The notes beneath the pieces are model-generated. The model did not search any database, was not told where the DNA came from, and saw only the letters and a program-made list of their open reading frames with translations. From Clostridium thailandense (lineage in GTDB: Bacteria; Bacillota; Clostridia; Clostridiales; Clostridiaceae), in NCBI RefSeq assembly GCF_019207025.1, contig NZ_JAEEGC010000073.1:1-40348 (forward strand): a stretch of 40,348 bases of DNA. The letters run 5' to 3'. Every line of letters begins with the position of its first letter. Position 1 is the first letter of the stretch. Both the position numbers and the translations under genes were made by a program. Positions 15,364 through 22,938 of this stretch are shown here, in pieces.

Positions 15364-16287
15364 AATGATGTAAATAAGATAATCACTCTTAATGTCAAAG
15401 ATACTTCTGGTAACACATTAGATAGTATAGCTGATTCAAGAGTTATTGCTGGAAATAGCACTCTTAGTGCAGCAACTGTAGATCAAAGTACAGTTCAGCT
15501 TTACTATGATAGAGATGACCTAAAAATTGATCTTAAGTTCTCAAAATCCATTAATGATTTAGATCCAAGTGATTTTACACTTAATGGTATAAAACCAGAT
15601 AGTGGATATGTGAATGGAGATAAGGTGACTCTTATTTGGAAGGATAGTAGTAAGAGTAATATTGTATCAGGTACTAAGGTACAATATGATTATGATAACA
15701 CTAATATTCAAAATTCTGATGTAAATACTGAACCATCCGCAATTGATGTTATTAAAGATAAAGGAGTAAAGGCTGTACTTAAGATTGCAGATGGTACAAC
15801 TGCAAAGACTAATGATGTATCAGGAAAGCCAATAGCTTCAACATCAGATACTAAGTCATATAGCAGTGAGTTAATTCCTTATGATTATTTAGCGGCACCA
15901 AAGACTGCACCAGATTACTGGGTAGTGGAGTCTCCAGCAACAACAGGAACTGATGAAGCAGCTATATTACTTACATTTGATACTCCTCTAGATGAACACA
16001 GCGGTATAAAAACAGATGATTTTATATTTACAGCAGCTGATGGCACTAAATTGGATGTCAATAATGTGAGTATTAGTGGTAATACTGTTAAATTTACATT
16101 TTACGGTACAAGATATGATAGCTATTTTACAAAGAATAATAAAATTTCTATAAGAGCTAAGAGTTCAGTATCAATTAGAACGCAAAGAGATGCTGATGGA
16201 AATTATGCTGGCTATACTCCATCAAATGATGACTGTCACCCTAACTCTATATGCACGTCTCTATTAAACTCTTGCATCAAAGTTTAA
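15364..16287 (+). pseudogene. Headless and tailless fragment of a large surface/adhesin-like protein
   Basis: An open frame runs from just after a stop at 15361 to 16287 with no credible start; GTG at 15610 is internal and has no RBS. The translation (NKITLNVKDTSGNTLDSIAD, then VQLYYDRDDLKIDLKFSKSI, LLTFDTPLDEHSGIKTDDF, KFTFYGTRYDSYF) has the repeated beta-strand style of SwmB/Ig-like domains in S-layer or cell-wall proteins. After TPSNDD the frame turns into cysteine-rich unrelated sequence (CHPNSICTSLLNSC), a probable deletion junction. Both ends are lost, so it is non-functional. A further in-frame scrap at about 16289-16340 reads QPAKKGINEKLGVN. Confidence 0.65.
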
Positions 16288-16337
16288 TTTTTGCACAGCC
16301 TGCTAAGAAAGGCATCAATGAAAAACTTGGTGTAAAC

Positions 16338-16518
16338 TAGAAAAGTAGAAGATCTATAATTATATCTTCTACCCTTCAATTATTTTAAAAATAGCTTGGG
16401 CAAGTAGCTGTGTAAAACCTGCCAAGATATCTTTTTACCTAACTTGTTTGGCTAATACTGTTTCTAATTTATATATTTCACAGTAGTATTATATAACATA
16501 TTTATTTTATAACAAAAT
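16338..16518 (+). repeat. 181-bp intergenic repeat, copy B
   Basis: Second copy of the block at 9445-9625, including the terminator-like GTAGAAGAT...ATCTTCTAC hairpin (16345-16372) and the TAGCTTGGGCAAGTAGCTG core. It lies between the adhesin fragment and the truncated permease, so it marks a rearranged zone. After TTTTATAACAAA the two copies diverge at once. Confidence 0.8.
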
Positions 16519-16570
16519 GATAAAGAGAAATGAGTTCATTCCAAAACATAACAATATTTAAAAATATACT

Positions 16571-17113
16571 TTAGGTTACAGGCTCTTCTTTACGTAACGC
16601 ATCATCAAAACCCGCAGCAAAATCTGTAACTTCTTCCCCCTTAGGAAGAACAAGATTTAGGATTATCGATGCAAGAGCACCTACAACTATTGCAGATCCG
16701 AAAATATAGCTAAATAGTAATGGCATCTTAGCAACTATTGTTGCTGGAATTATGTTTGCACCAATACAAGATAAAACTGAAAGACCTATAATCATTTGGT
16801 TTCTGTCGTTAAAAAGATATGATTTAACGCTGTCAAATCCACTCATCGTTATTAAAACAGCTACAATTGAATATGCTCTCCAAATAACTGTAGATGGAAT
16901 GATAGCAATAAGGGCCATAAGCTTTGGACAAAGTGCCATAGCAATGCAGACTGCACCTGCACCTACTGCAGCAAAGCGACTGTATACTTTAGTTAAAGCT
17001 AAAACTCCAGGGTTTGATCCATAACTTGTAACAGGAAGTGAACCGAATAAGGGTGCAATAATACAACCAATCGCTTCTCCAATTACCCCTATATTTACAC
17101 GTTTTTCATCCAT
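16571..17113 (-). pseudogene. Truncated NCS2 (xanthine/uracil) permease, C-terminal half only
   Basis: 180 residues starting MDEKRVNIGVIGEAIGCIIA and containing GSLPVTSYGSNPGVLALTKVYSR, the conserved TM9-10 signature of nucleobase:cation symporters. Full NCS2 proteins are about 430-460 residues, so the first seven or so helices are missing. The frame stays open only ten codons above the ATG and there is no good RBS. It sits 46 bases behind the UROD methyltransferase on the same strand, so an in-operon deletion is likely. Transport function is improbable. Confidence 0.75.
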
Positions 17114-17159
17114 GTTATACTTTACAATTAGTGAAATTGATAACTAAAATCTTCTTTTT

Positions 17160-18275
17160 TTATTTATCACCAGTTGCTGCTGCAATCATCGCCTTAACAT
17201 TTTCCGGCTTAGCATTATACGGAATATCACAACCAGATGCTAATATAAATCCAGATGGTCCAAGATCATTAATTAGCTTCTTACTGTAATTGTATACTTC
17301 ATCCGGAGTAGCTACAGAGAACATAGCAGATGTAACATCCCCCATTATACACATATGATCTCCTAGTACTTCCTTTATCTTATATATATCTGTACTTCCA
17401 TCAGGTGTTATAATACACTTGCCCTTTGGAAGCTCCTTGAAGAATTCCAAATCACGCTCCCAATTAGAATCTAAATGAAGTATGGGAATAATTCCTTCTT
17501 CTATGGCCAAATTAACTAGTTGTTTAAAATATGGCCATACAAAACGTTTCCAAAACTTTGGCGCTAAGAAACTGCTAGCTGAACGCCATCCACCAACCCA
17601 TGCTCCAAGAGGTTTGAAAGTTCGTATTTCTTTTCTCATATTTTCCATGTAATCCACCATAGCTGCATCCATAGCTTCTTGAACTTTGTCAGGAATTTTA
17701 TAAAGGTCTTTCATAAACCTAACCATAGAACGTCCACCACAGAAGTATTCATAAGGAGTAGTATAAACAAAAGGTGCTAATACTGGCAAGCCAGCATCTG
17801 CGAAATTTTGTATACTTTCAGCCGTAAAAGGTGCTAAATTTTCAATAACTTTATCTAGTGCATGGTCTAATTTGTTTGCTTGAAACTCCTTTAAAAAAGC
17901 ATTATATCCTTTTTCTATAATTACATCATAATCCTCTACTGTCATCAGTTCAGCTTCAGCCATTTGCCATAACTTATTTTCTCCTAACTCACGTCCTGGA
18001 AGCTCAATATTTGAAAACCATTGTGGACAAAGTACAAATGGATAAAATACCTGTTGTTGAACTCCATCGATTTCACCTAGAGATGTATAAGCTTCAAGCA
18101 TAGTTTTATTGCACATTCTTGGATTCATAGCAAATTCAGATAGCTTTACCCCTTTGTATTGTGCACAAAAAGCACTCCCTACTGGGAGAACAGGTACTCT
18201 GTCAGGCTTTCCTAGTGCAACAGCTGTCTTTATTCTATCTAAACGTTCATTATATAACTCTTGATTAGTTTTCAT
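17160..18275 (-). CDS. UROD-family corrinoid methyltransferase (MtaA/CmuA-like), paralogue 1
   Basis: ATG at 18275, four bases after the corrinoid-protein stop and preceded by GTGGGGGT, is the likely start; the TTG at 18293 overlaps the upstream gene. 371 residues in a URO-D TIM barrel: LGKPDRVPVLPVGSAF near the N-terminus, FCGGRSMVRFMKDLYKIPDK at about 178-197, H267 in LHLDSNWERD and C349 in ASGCDIPYNAKPENVKA, the usual zinc-ligand region of this family. It would transfer a methyl group between a substrate and the corrinoid protein encoded just upstream. As the first methyltransferase (MT1) of an O-demethylase it would take methoxyl groups from aromatics; the substrate is inferred from context. 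It is about half identical to the gene at 21677. Confidence 0.85.
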   Translation of the reverse strand: MKTNQELYNERLDRIKTAVALGKPDRVPVLPVGSAFCAQYKGVKLSEFAMNPRMCNKTMLEAYTSLGEIDGVQQQVFYPFVLCPQWFSNIELPGRELGENKLWQMAEAELMTVEDYDVIIEKGYNAFLKEFQANKLDHALDKVIENLAPFTAESIQNFADAGLPVLAPFVYTTPYEYFCGGRSMVRFMKDLYKIPDKVQEAMDAAMVDYMENMRKEIRTFKPLGAWVGGWRSASSFLAPKFWKRFVWPYFKQLVNLAIEEGIIPILHLDSNWERDLEFFKELPKGKCIITPDGSTDIYKIKEVLGDHMCIMGDVTSAMFSVATPDEVYNYSKKLINDLGPSGFILASGCDIPYNAKPENVKAMIAAATGDK

Positions 18276-18279
18276 ATCC

Positions 18280-18903
18280 TTATACCCCCACAAATTGTTT
18301 ACAGTAATCTACTGTATTTTGTGCATTCTTGGCTACTATATCTGCCCTCATATATTTACCAGCAGCATCGTCTACTGGTCCACCTCCGACTAGTATCTTT
18401 GTATCATTTCTTAGCCCTGCCTCTTCTATTGCTTGTACACATTCCTTTACATTATCAAAACATGTAGTTAGAAGACAGGATATACCAACTACTTTAGGTT
18501 TATATTGTTTAATAGCCTCAATAAATTTTACTGTAGGCACATCAACTCCTAAATCGATTACTTCGAAACCATTACTTCTCATTACTGTAGTTACAATATT
18601 TTTTCCTATATCGTGGATATCATCATATATTGTTCCTAATACAAAAACTCCATTTTTAGATTCTCTAGCGTTTTCCATACCTCCAAGTAATTCTGAAGCT
18701 TCATTAAACACTTCTGCAGACATTATAAGTTCTGATAAGAAGTATTCCTTTTCCTCAAATCTCTTTCCTACAATTCCCATACCTTCCTGTAGGCTTTCTA
18801 TAATCTTCAAGCTATCTACTCCCTGATCTTTTAATGTTTTCACCTCTTCTAATACAACATCCTCATCAAGGTCAGCCATAGCTTCTATTAGTCTTTTACT
18901 CAT
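18280..18903 (-). CDS. Methyltransferase cognate corrinoid protein
   Basis: 207 residues with an N-terminal helical cap (to about 80) and a C-terminal B12-binding Rossmann domain. D95-I-H97-D-I-G100-K is the DxHxxG signature whose histidine is the lower cobalt ligand; GISCLLTTCF and VGGGPVDD supply the rest of the cobalamin site. It is the methyl carrier between the UROD methyltransferase and the methyl-THF methyltransferase, which flank it in the same operon. Strong RBS GGAGGATATATATT. Length and layout match the MtaC/MttC/MtvC family. It is the only corrinoid protein here, although there are two UROD methyltransferases. Confidence 0.93.
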   Translation of the reverse strand: MSKRLIEAMADLDEDVVLEEVKTLKDQGVDSLKIIESLQEGMGIVGKRFEEKEYFLSELIMSAEVFNEASELLGGMENARESKNGVFVLGTIYDDIHDIGKNIVTTVMRSNGFEVIDLGVDVPTVKFIEAIKQYKPKVVGISCLLTTCFDNVKECVQAIEEAGLRNDTKILVGGGPVDDAAGKYMRADIVAKNAQNTVDYCKQFVGV

Positions 18904-19055
18904 AATATATATCCTCCTTTAAAAATTTTAAAAATATATAGATTTAGACTTTTATACTAATTACTATCATAATTAATCACTTTTCTTTTTCATTATTAAT
19001 AAATTAAATTCATTGTAACTACACCGTCCTTTATATTATTCTTTGATAAATTATC

Positions 19056-19853
19056 CTAGTCAAATAAACCTTCACGGAATGATTTAATGAACTTTCTTGA
19101 AAATCTATCTTGTCCAAGTAATGCCTGCGATGCAATTAAAGCAGCTCTCATTTCTTTATTTGTTGGATCTAATATATAGGAATCCATTCCTCTAGCCATA
19201 GTCTGTACCATAAATAATCTGTTCAATACCTTTCTTGCAGGCAGGCTGTAGGATATGTTACTTAATCCACAGGTAGTATGTACTCCTGGGTGACTTTCCA
19301 TAATATGTTGTATTGCAGACAATACTTCTATTCCATTTTTCTCTCCAGCACTTATTGGCTTTATTAAAGGGTCTATGTATATATCATCTACATTAACTCC
19401 TTCTGCAGTTAACTTTGTGATTATTGTATGTGCGATTCTGATTCTATCCTCGTTTGTTTTAGGCATACCACCATCATCTATGCATAATGCTACAATTTTA
19501 GCGTTAAACTCTTTTACCAAAGGCAGCACTGCGTTCCATCTTGGAGTTTCATCAGTTATTGAGTTTATCATTGGTTTAGCATTGGTAGCTTTTTTTAATC
19601 CTGCTCTTAGAGCCAATGGATTAGGGCTGTCTATACATAGCGGTAATTTAGTTGCCTGAAGTATATTATCAATTAACCATTCCATAGTTTCCACCTCAGT
19701 CTCTATGCATGTACCACAGTTTACATCAATGTATGTTGCTCCAGCTTCGTCCTGTGCCTTTGCAATTTGCTGTATATATTGTCCATCTTTCTTTTCAACA
19801 GCCTCACGTATCGCTTTTCTACTTGTATTTATTAGTTCTCCAATAATTAACAT
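19056..19853 (-). CDS. Methyltetrahydrofolate:corrinoid methyltransferase (pterin-binding)
   Basis: 265 residues starting MLIIGELINTSRKAIREAVE, the DHPS-like/pterin-binding fold of AcsE/MtvA/MtrH-type enzymes. YIDVNCGTCIETEVETMEWL and PLCIDSPNPLALRAGL give the pterin-site Asn/Asp residues, followed by MINSITDET and THTTCGLSNISYSLPAR-like loops. As MT2 of a demethylation system it passes the methyl from the corrinoid protein to tetrahydrofolate, feeding the Wood-Ljungdahl pathway. First gene of the operon MT2, corrinoid protein, MT1, truncated permease. It has a doubled ribosome-binding site. The reductive activator (RamA-like) needed for such systems is not in the window. Confidence 0.9.
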   Translation of the reverse strand: MLIIGELINTSRKAIREAVEKKDGQYIQQIAKAQDEAGATYIDVNCGTCIETEVETMEWLIDNILQATKLPLCIDSPNPLALRAGLKKATNAKPMINSITDETPRWNAVLPLVKEFNAKIVALCIDDGGMPKTNEDRIRIAHTIITKLTAEGVNVDDIYIDPLIKPISAGEKNGIEVLSAIQHIMESHPGVHTTCGLSNISYSLPARKVLNRLFMVQTMARGMDSYILDPTNKEMRAALIASQALLGQDRFSRKFIKSFREGLFD

Positions 19854-19880
19854 TTATTTACCTCCATATATTTACCTCCA
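19854..19880 (-). promoter_or_regulatory. Duplicated Shine-Dalgarno leader of the MT2 gene
   Basis: The minus strand reads ATGGAGGTAAATATATGG then AGGTAAATAAATG: two GGAGGTAAATA copies 14 bases apart (19860-19865 and 19874-19879 on the plus strand as ACCTCC). The proximal copy is correctly spaced for the start at 19853. The distal copy would serve an in-frame or out-of-frame ATG within the repeat, so a tandem 14-base duplication is the simple reading. Confidence 0.6.
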
Positions 19881-20089
19881 TACTATATATGTCTCATATA
19901 TTTACACCTTGTGGTATTGAAACCGTTTTATTATCATGTGTAAATATTACCATTCCATCCTTCACATGTCATTGTTCAAAAAGTTAGAATATTCTATACT
20001 GATAATTATGCTTTTTGCACAATTATATAATTTATAATATTAATGCATAATTCTGAGTTATAAAGTATAATTGCTTTAAGGTGATAAAT

Positions 20090-21625
20090 ATGAATATTTC
20101 TTTAGAAATGATTATAGAAAAATTACGATATCATAAGTTAGAAACATACTTAACTAATCAAGAGAATGAAAATGTAGAGTCCATTAAGCTAATTACTGAA
20201 GATCAAACTTATTTTGAGCCATCTATATTATATATAACTAGTGCCTCACGCTTTCCACTCATTGAGAATTATGATTGCCCAATTAATTTACTATGTATCA
20301 AGGATGTTCCTATATCCTCTAAATACAAGGAAATTTCCAGCTTAAATTTAATAGTCCTTAAAGACAATATTGATCTATTTATAATTTTTAATGAAGTACA
20401 AGATATATTAATGAGGTTTAACAAATGGAGCTCAAAATTGATGAATTCACTTATAAGTAACAAAGGTTTACAACAAATTTTAAATATTGGATACGAGCTC
20501 ATTGAAAATCCAATAATTCTTTTTGATACTAGTTTTAAAATACTGAGCCATATAAGAGTCAATGAACTTGATGAATCATTATGGAAGGAAGCTTTAATTA
20601 AAGGCTATTTTCCCAAAGAATATATCTCTAAAATTATATCTTTTAAATGTGTTGAAAAGGTATACAAAAGTCGTTTTCCTGTATTAGAAAACTTACCATC
20701 TGAAAAATACGAAAAAATGGTATCTAATATAATAATTCATAACAAAATTGTTGCTCACCTTAAAGTTTTTCAACATAATAGACCTTTTAGTAAAAGTGAC
20801 TTTGAACTAGTTTCTTTTTTGTGCAGTGTAATTTCTTCTGAAATGCAAAAAATAAAATTTTTTCAAAGTACCAAGGGAGTAATGTATGAATACTTCATTG
20901 CAGATTTATTAGATGGAAAAATTAAAGAAGAAGATTTAATTGAGGAAAGAATAAAATACTTAGATTTAAATTTTAAGGAAAACCTTTATGTGCTTTCAGT
21001 AGCAATAGATAACTTTGATAACGAAAATTCTCCTATATCTCAAATAAGAGATTACTTAGAAAATATACTTAGTGGTGGTAGGTCCATCATTTATAAAGAT
21101 TACATTGTTATAATAATAACCAGCAATAAAACTACAGTTTCAGAAAAAGATTTGAGAGTTTTGGAAACTTTCTTCCATAATAATAAACTTTGTGCTGGAC
21201 TTAGCCGTCATTTTACTAAACTAACAGACATACATAAGTACTTTTCACAATCTTTGAAATCAATGGAATTAGGCAGTCGAATACATAAGAAGATATCTTT
21301 TTTTCAATACAATGACTATGCAATATATGATATGATGAATGTTTATTCATCAGAAGCCTTAAAAGATTTTTACAATCCTTCATTTCTCACTCTTATAGAA
21401 TATGATAAAAAACACAATACGAATTATGTCCAAACTCTTTATATCTACATCTCAAATGATAAAAACAAGGTAGCCTCAGCAGATTTGCTACATATTCACC
21501 GTAACACACTTAATTATCGAATAGCAAAAATCAATGAAATTATGCAAGTAGACTTAAACAACAGGGATTTACTTTTCCATATAAATCTTTCATTTAAAAT
21601 ACTTGAGTTTGTTAACAAAAGGTAA
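20090..21625 (+). CDS. PucR-type transcriptional regulator, paralogue 2
   Basis: ATG at 20090 follows AAGGTG by six bases; the frame opens three codons earlier at GTG 20081. 511 residues with the same layout as paralogues 1 and 3: variable N-terminal sensor (YFEPSILYITSASRF), GAF-like part (GLQQILNIGYELIENPIILFD), GGDEF-like part (CAGLSRHFTKLTDIHKYFSQ) and C-terminal HTH_30 (HIHRNTLNYRIAKINEIMQV). It is divergent from the MT2-corrinoid-MT1 operon with a 236-base spacer, so control of that operon is the natural guess. Confidence 0.85.
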   Translation: MNISLEMIIEKLRYHKLETYLTNQENENVESIKLITEDQTYFEPSILYITSASRFPLIENYDCPINLLCIKDVPISSKYKEISSLNLIVLKDNIDLFIIFNEVQDILMRFNKWSSKLMNSLISNKGLQQILNIGYELIENPIILFDTSFKILSHIRVNELDESLWKEALIKGYFPKEYISKIISFKCVEKVYKSRFPVLENLPSEKYEKMVSNIIIHNKIVAHLKVFQHNRPFSKSDFELVSFLCSVISSEMQKIKFFQSTKGVMYEYFIADLLDGKIKEEDLIEERIKYLDLNFKENLYVLSVAIDNFDNENSPISQIRDYLENILSGGRSIIYKDYIVIIITSNKTTVSEKDLRVLETFFHNNKLCAGLSRHFTKLTDIHKYFSQSLKSMELGSRIHKKISFFQYNDYAIYDMMNVYSSEALKDFYNPSFLTLIEYDKKHNTNYVQTLYIYISNDKNKVASADLLHIHRNTLNYRIAKINEIMQVDLNNRDLLFHINLSFKILEFVNKR

Positions 21626-21628
21626 TAT

Positions 21629-21668
21629 ATCCAATGTCAAATAGCTTCTGAGCTAATTGACATTGGAT
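21629..21668. terminator. Bidirectional terminator between pucR paralogue 2 and MT1 paralogue 2
   Basis: ATCCAATGTCAAATAGCT (21629-21646) pairs with AGCTAATTGACATTGGAT (21651-21668) with one A/A mismatch and a four-base loop; T-rich sequence follows on the plus strand. It sits between two converging genes. Confidence 0.85.
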
Positions 21669-21676
21669 TTTCTATT

Positions 21677-22795
21677 TTATTTTCCCGAAGCAGCAGCAAC
21701 CATTGCTTTTACATTTTCTAATTTTGCATTTGGAGGAATATCACAACCCTGTGATAGAATAAATCCATTTCCCATGTCCTTGATAAGCTTAGTACTATAA
21801 TCATATACTTCATCTGAAGTTCCAATGGCAAGCATAGCTGCAGGTACATCACCCATGATACACATATGATCTCCTAATATTTCTTTAATCTTATAGATAT
21901 CTGTAGCATGATCCGTACCGAATACACATTTCCCTTTTGGCAGTGAACGGAAAAACTCCAAATCTCGTTCCCAATTTGCATCCATATGGAAATAGCAAAT
22001 TGCCCCCTCTTCTATTATTGTTTTAGCTAATTTTTTTGTATATGGCCATACAAAACGTTCCCAAATTTTTCTAGACATAAATTCACTGGCTCCACGCATT
22101 CCATTGAACCAAACTCCATATGGTTTAACTGCTCGTATTTGTTGTCTTAATCCCTCAAGCAGTTCAGGCATTGCCGCATCCATAGCTGCTTGTACTTTAT
22201 CAGGAATTTTAAAAAGATCTCTACTAAACTTAACCATTGAACGCCCTCCTGTAAAGCTTTCAAATGGTATACCAGTTCCAAGCGGTGAAAATGTCACAAT
22301 TCCAGCATCTTTATAATTCTTAATGGCTTTAGGTGTAAATTTACCTATTGATTGCAACTTTTCAAGTAAGTTATTTTCTGGAGTACTTAGTCTGTTAATA
22401 GCATAGTCAACAAAAAAATAATTCCATCCCTTTTCAATTATAGTATCGTAATCTTCCACTTTCATTAATTCCTTTTCATCCATCTGCCAAAGGGTACCTT
22501 CCTTTAGATCACGACCTGGAATCTTTATGTTAGCAAGCCAAGCAGCTGGAAAAACGTTCACATTCATATGAGGCATTTCAATACCGTCTACTTCACCAAG
22601 CGATAATACTCCCTTTAATTGAGTTTGGTTAGACAATTCACTACTTATGCAAAACTCAGATAATTTTACACCTAGTTGGTTGGCAAAAAAGGCATCTCCC
22701 ATTAGAACTACAGGTGTGCGATCTGCCTTTTCTAACGCTACTGCAGCGTTAATCCTTTTTAAACTATCATTATATTTTTCTATTGTTGTTTTCAT
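21677..22795 (-). CDS. UROD-family corrinoid methyltransferase (MtaA/CmuA-like), paralogue 2
   Basis: ATG at 22795 after GTGGGGGTGGACTAAA is taken as the start (an upstream ATG at 22825 has no RBS). 372 residues: LEKADRTPVVLMGDAFFANQ, FTGGRSMVKFSRDLFKIPDK, CYFHMDANWERD and LSQGCDIPPNAKLENVKAMV correspond to the first paralogue, including the His and Cys ligand positions. It is transcribed alone, converging with pucR paralogue 2 and divergent from paralogue 3. Differences in the first half of the barrel (FNGMRGASEF versus VGGWRSASSF, and the 60-100 region) suggest a different methyl donor. With no corrinoid gene of its own it probably shares the one at 18280. Confidence 0.83.
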   Translation of the reverse strand: MKTTIEKYNDSLKRINAAVALEKADRTPVVLMGDAFFANQLGVKLSEFCISSELSNQTQLKGVLSLGEVDGIEMPHMNVNVFPAAWLANIKIPGRDLKEGTLWQMDEKELMKVEDYDTIIEKGWNYFFVDYAINRLSTPENNLLEKLQSIGKFTPKAIKNYKDAGIVTFSPLGTGIPFESFTGGRSMVKFSRDLFKIPDKVQAAMDAAMPELLEGLRQQIRAVKPYGVWFNGMRGASEFMSRKIWERFVWPYTKKLAKTIIEEGAICYFHMDANWERDLEFFRSLPKGKCVFGTDHATDIYKIKEILGDHMCIMGDVPAAMLAIGTSDEVYDYSTKLIKDMGNGFILSQGCDIPPNAKLENVKAMVAAASGK

Positions 22796-22938
22796 TTTAG
22801 TCCACCCCCACAAATTTATATACATTAAATTGAGTTTATCGCAAAATTCTGATAAAATCTTTGTATATATTTACTAAAAACAGGAGTGAAAATTTGTTCA
22901 TTTTGCACTATACTTTTATTGTAAGAGGTGATTTTCCT

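Noticed and set aside
15610..16287. Intact gene starting at GTG 15610
   Set aside because: The same frame stays open with domain-like sequence back to 15364 and there is no RBS at 15610, so it is a gene fragment.
18329..18826. 165-codon plus-strand frame
   Set aside because: It is the antisense shadow of the corrinoid protein gene, which has full family motifs.
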